From positions 1 to 15,762 of the forward strand of contig CADBQZ010000247.1 in the NCBI GenBank assembly GCA_902796865.1: a stretch of 15,762 nt of DNA, written 5' to 3'. Made by a program: the position numbers and the translations under genes. Below are positions 14,555-15,762 of this stretch, piece by piece. This DNA comes from an uncultured Ruminococcus sp. Lineage in GTDB: Bacteria; Bacillota; Clostridia; Oscillospirales; Ruminococcaceae. Each line of letters starts with the position of its first letter. Position 1 is the first letter of the stretch. The notes below the pieces were generated by a model. It was given only the letters and a program-made list of their open reading frames with translations, was not told where the DNA came from and searched no databases.

Positions 14555-14791
14555 ATGGCAAAAAAAGATAGCAAGACCTCGGAAAAGTCCGGGAAGAAGA
14601 AGCCGAACAGGATCGTAAAATGGTTCAGAGAACTCAGAAGCGAATTCAAGAAGGTGACATGGCCTACAAGAAAAAAGGTCGTAAACAATACTACAGTAGT
14701 AGTTATCACTATGGTCATCTCTAGTGCTTTTGTAGGAGCATTGGACTTCGGTCTTTTAAAGCTGTTCAGCTGGATACTCAATCTTGGATAA
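14555..14791 (+). CDS. secE: Preprotein translocase subunit SecE
   Basis: This 78-residue, single-span SecE is typical of Gram-positives. A lysine-rich N-terminus is followed by the conserved amphipathic segment ELRSEFKKVTWPTRKKV (26-42) with the VTWPT motif, then a membrane helix (about 47-66). SecE clamps SecY in the SecYEG protein-export channel. GGAGGT (14539-14544) lies ten bases before the ATG. It sits between rpmG and nusG and is presumably transcribed from the strong promoter before rpmG. Confidence 0.96.
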   Translation: MAKKDSKTSEKSGKKKPNRIVKWFRELRSEFKKVTWPTRKKVVNNTTVVVITMVISSAFVGALDFGLLKLFSWILNLG

Positions 14792-14821
14792 AGCGGACTT
14801 ATAAACGGGAGGATCAGAGAA

Positions 14822-15349
14822 ATGTCAGAATCAGCAAGATGGTATGTTATCCACACATATTCGGGCTATGAGAACAAGGTAAAAAAGAATATCGAGACCG
14901 TTGTGGAAAACAGAAAGCTTCACGATCTTATCCTTGAGGTCAGAGTCCCTACGGAAAGAGCGATAGAGATAACTGACGGCAAGGAAAAGGAAGTTGAAAG
15001 AAAGACATATCCCGGTTATGTTTTGCTTAAAATGGTCTATACCGATGATTCATGGTATGTCGTAAGAAACACAAGAGGCGTTACTGGTTTCGTAGGACCT
15101 GCCTCAGAGCCGACACCACTTTCTGAAGAAGAAGTAAAGGCTCTTGGTGTTGAAATACCGGCATCTGTACACATTGATTTCAACGAAGGAGATCAGGTAC
15201 AGGTTGTTGGAACTGCTATGGATGGATTTGTAGGTGTGGTCCAAAAGATCAATTTAGAAGGCGGAACAGTCGATGTTTTAGTATCAATGTTCGGCCGTGA
15301 GACACAGGCAACTCTGACTATTGGTCAAGTCAGAAAGCTTGATGACTAA
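14822..15349 (+). CDS. nusG: Transcription termination/antitermination factor NusG
   Basis: The 175-residue protein has an NGN domain (about 5-110; WYVIHTYSGYENKV at 7-20, TYPGYVLL at 62-69, and VRNTRGVTGFVG at 81-92) that binds RNA polymerase, and a C-terminal KOW domain (about 120-175; FNEGDQVQVVGTAMDGFVG at 120-138) that binds partners such as ribosomal protein S10 or Rho. It modulates pausing and couples transcription to translation. GGGAGG (14807-14812) lies nine bases before the ATG. It follows secE by 30 bases and precedes rplK by 96 bases, the conserved bacterial order. Confidence 0.97.
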   Translation: MSESARWYVIHTYSGYENKVKKNIETVVENRKLHDLILEVRVPTERAIEITDGKEKEVERKTYPGYVLLKMVYTDDSWYVVRNTRGVTGFVGPASEPTPLSEEEVKALGVEIPASVHIDFNEGDQVQVVGTAMDGFVGVVQKINLEGGTVDVLVSMFGRETQATLTIGQVRKLDD

Positions 15350-15383
15350 AAAGAAAACAAATTTTTAAGGCAATTGCTTGAAA

Positions 15384-15424
15384 AGTGGGAGAGATAAAAT
15401 CTTTAATATCTCGGTGTTACCACT
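15384..15424 (+). promoter_or_regulatory. Putative ribosomal protein L1-binding leader upstream of rplK
   Basis: An outer stem AGTGG/CCACT (15384-15388 with 15420-15424) and an inner stem GAGATA/TATCTC (15391-15396 with 15407-15412) are separated by an asymmetric internal loop, GA on one side and GGTGTTA on the other. This GUGGGA opposite a UA-CCAC strand resembles the L1-binding helix of 23S rRNA (GGUGGGAG paired with AAUACCACC). In E. coli L1 represses the rplK-rplA operon through such a mimic. The site ends five bases before the GGAGGTG of rplK, well placed to block translation. rplA itself is outside the window. Confidence 0.65.
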
Positions 15425-15445
15425 GTTATGGAGGTGCGAACAAGC

Positions 15446-15762
15446 ATGGCACAGAAAGTAGTAGGCTATATAAAGCTTCAGATCGCAGCAGGTAAGGCAA
15501 CACCTGCACCACCGGTAGGTCCGGCTCTCGGTCAGCACGGTGTTAATATAATGGCGTTCACAAAGGAATTCAACGAAAGAACAAAGAATGATATCGGCAT
15601 GATAATCCCTGTTGTTATAACAGTTTATGCTGACCGTTCATTCTCATTTATTACAAAAACTCCGCCGGCAGCAGTTCTTATCAAGAAGGCTTGCGGCATA
15701 GATACAGCATCAGGCGAACCTAACAAGAACAAGGTCGCTAACATCACTAAGGAGCAGGTAAA
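15446..15762 (+). CDS. rplK: 50S ribosomal protein L11, 5' part (runs off window)
   Basis: The frame is open from the ATG at 15446 to the window end: 105 complete codons plus two bases, so the stop codon is outside. The N-terminal domain holds [19 protein letters not shown] and [15 protein letters not shown], the highly conserved L11 sequences that contact the GTPase-associated region of 23S rRNA and surround the thiostrepton site. The C-terminal RNA-binding domain begins near residue 70 with [22 protein letters not shown] (15430-15436) lies nine bases before the ATG. It follows nusG as usual and should be followed by rplA. Confidence 0.97.
   Translation, partial: MAQKVVGYIKLQIAAGKATPAPPVGPALGQHGVNIMAFTKEFNERTKNDIGMIIPVVITVYADRSFSFITKTPPAAVLIKKACGIDTASGEPNKNKVANITKEQV

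Noticed and set aside
1..15762. Defence island, prophage, insertion sequence or biosynthetic cluster
   Set aside because: No transposase, integrase, nuclease-effector, toxin-antitoxin or assembly-line gene is seen; gene content and order are those of conserved housekeeping loci.

Overview
The window is ordinary chromosome from a low-to-moderate GC Gram-positive bacterium of the class Clostridia, most likely a Ruminococcus-like member of the Oscillospiraceae. This rests on protein style (DUF5711, long-loop CvpA, a ClpE-type unfoldase with an N-terminal zinc finger, zinc-ribbon L33, short single-span SecE), strong GGAGG-type ribosome binding sites, TTG starts and frequent ATA/AGA codons. The genus is an inference; no 16S gene or plasmid/phage marker is present. 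I see no mobile element, CRISPR array, tRNA or rRNA.

Layout. (1) 1-4171, plus strand: the 3' part of a DUF5711 beta-propeller-like protein gene, a CvpA-family membrane protein and a ClpE-like AAA+ unfoldase, closely spaced and ending at a bidirectional hairpin terminator (4177-4207). (2) 9676-4236, minus strand: a PucR/CdaR-type regulator, ftsE, ftsX, a coiled-coil M23 peptidoglycan hydrolase and an S41 carboxy-terminal processing protease. FtsEX normally activates such coiled-coil hydrolases, and the S41 protease could control the hydrolase's amount. A hairpin terminator lies between the last two genes. (3) 14036-9898, minus strand: ddl, murI, a DUF1934 gene and argS, i.e. D-Ala-D-Ala and D-Glu supply for peptidoglycan coupled to arginyl-tRNA synthesis, behind two tandem candidate promoters. 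(4) 14239-15762, plus strand: a near-consensus extended -10 promoter, a structured leader, then rpmG, secE, nusG and the start of rplK, the usual secE-nusG-rplK ribosomal/transcription cluster. A stem-loop before rplK mimics the L1-binding site of 23S rRNA.

The theme of regions 2 and 3 is cell-wall growth and division; region 4 is translation, secretion and transcription; region 1 is protein quality control plus poorly understood membrane proteins. I do not find a new defence or mobile system. The points most worth checking are a glutamate racemase with Cys-Gly-Thr in place of the usual Cys-Asn-Thr motif, the S41 protease beside an FtsEX-linked hydrolase with an attenuator-like hairpin between them, the M23 catalytic domain with a cysteine-bearing insertion and a Ser/Asp linker, and RNA structures upstream of rpmG and rplK. 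Several gene starts were set from ribosome binding sites: ftsX at 7863, the PucR-type gene at 9676, argS at 11664, ddl at 14036, rpmG at 14387, and TTG starts for ftsE and the DUF1934 gene.
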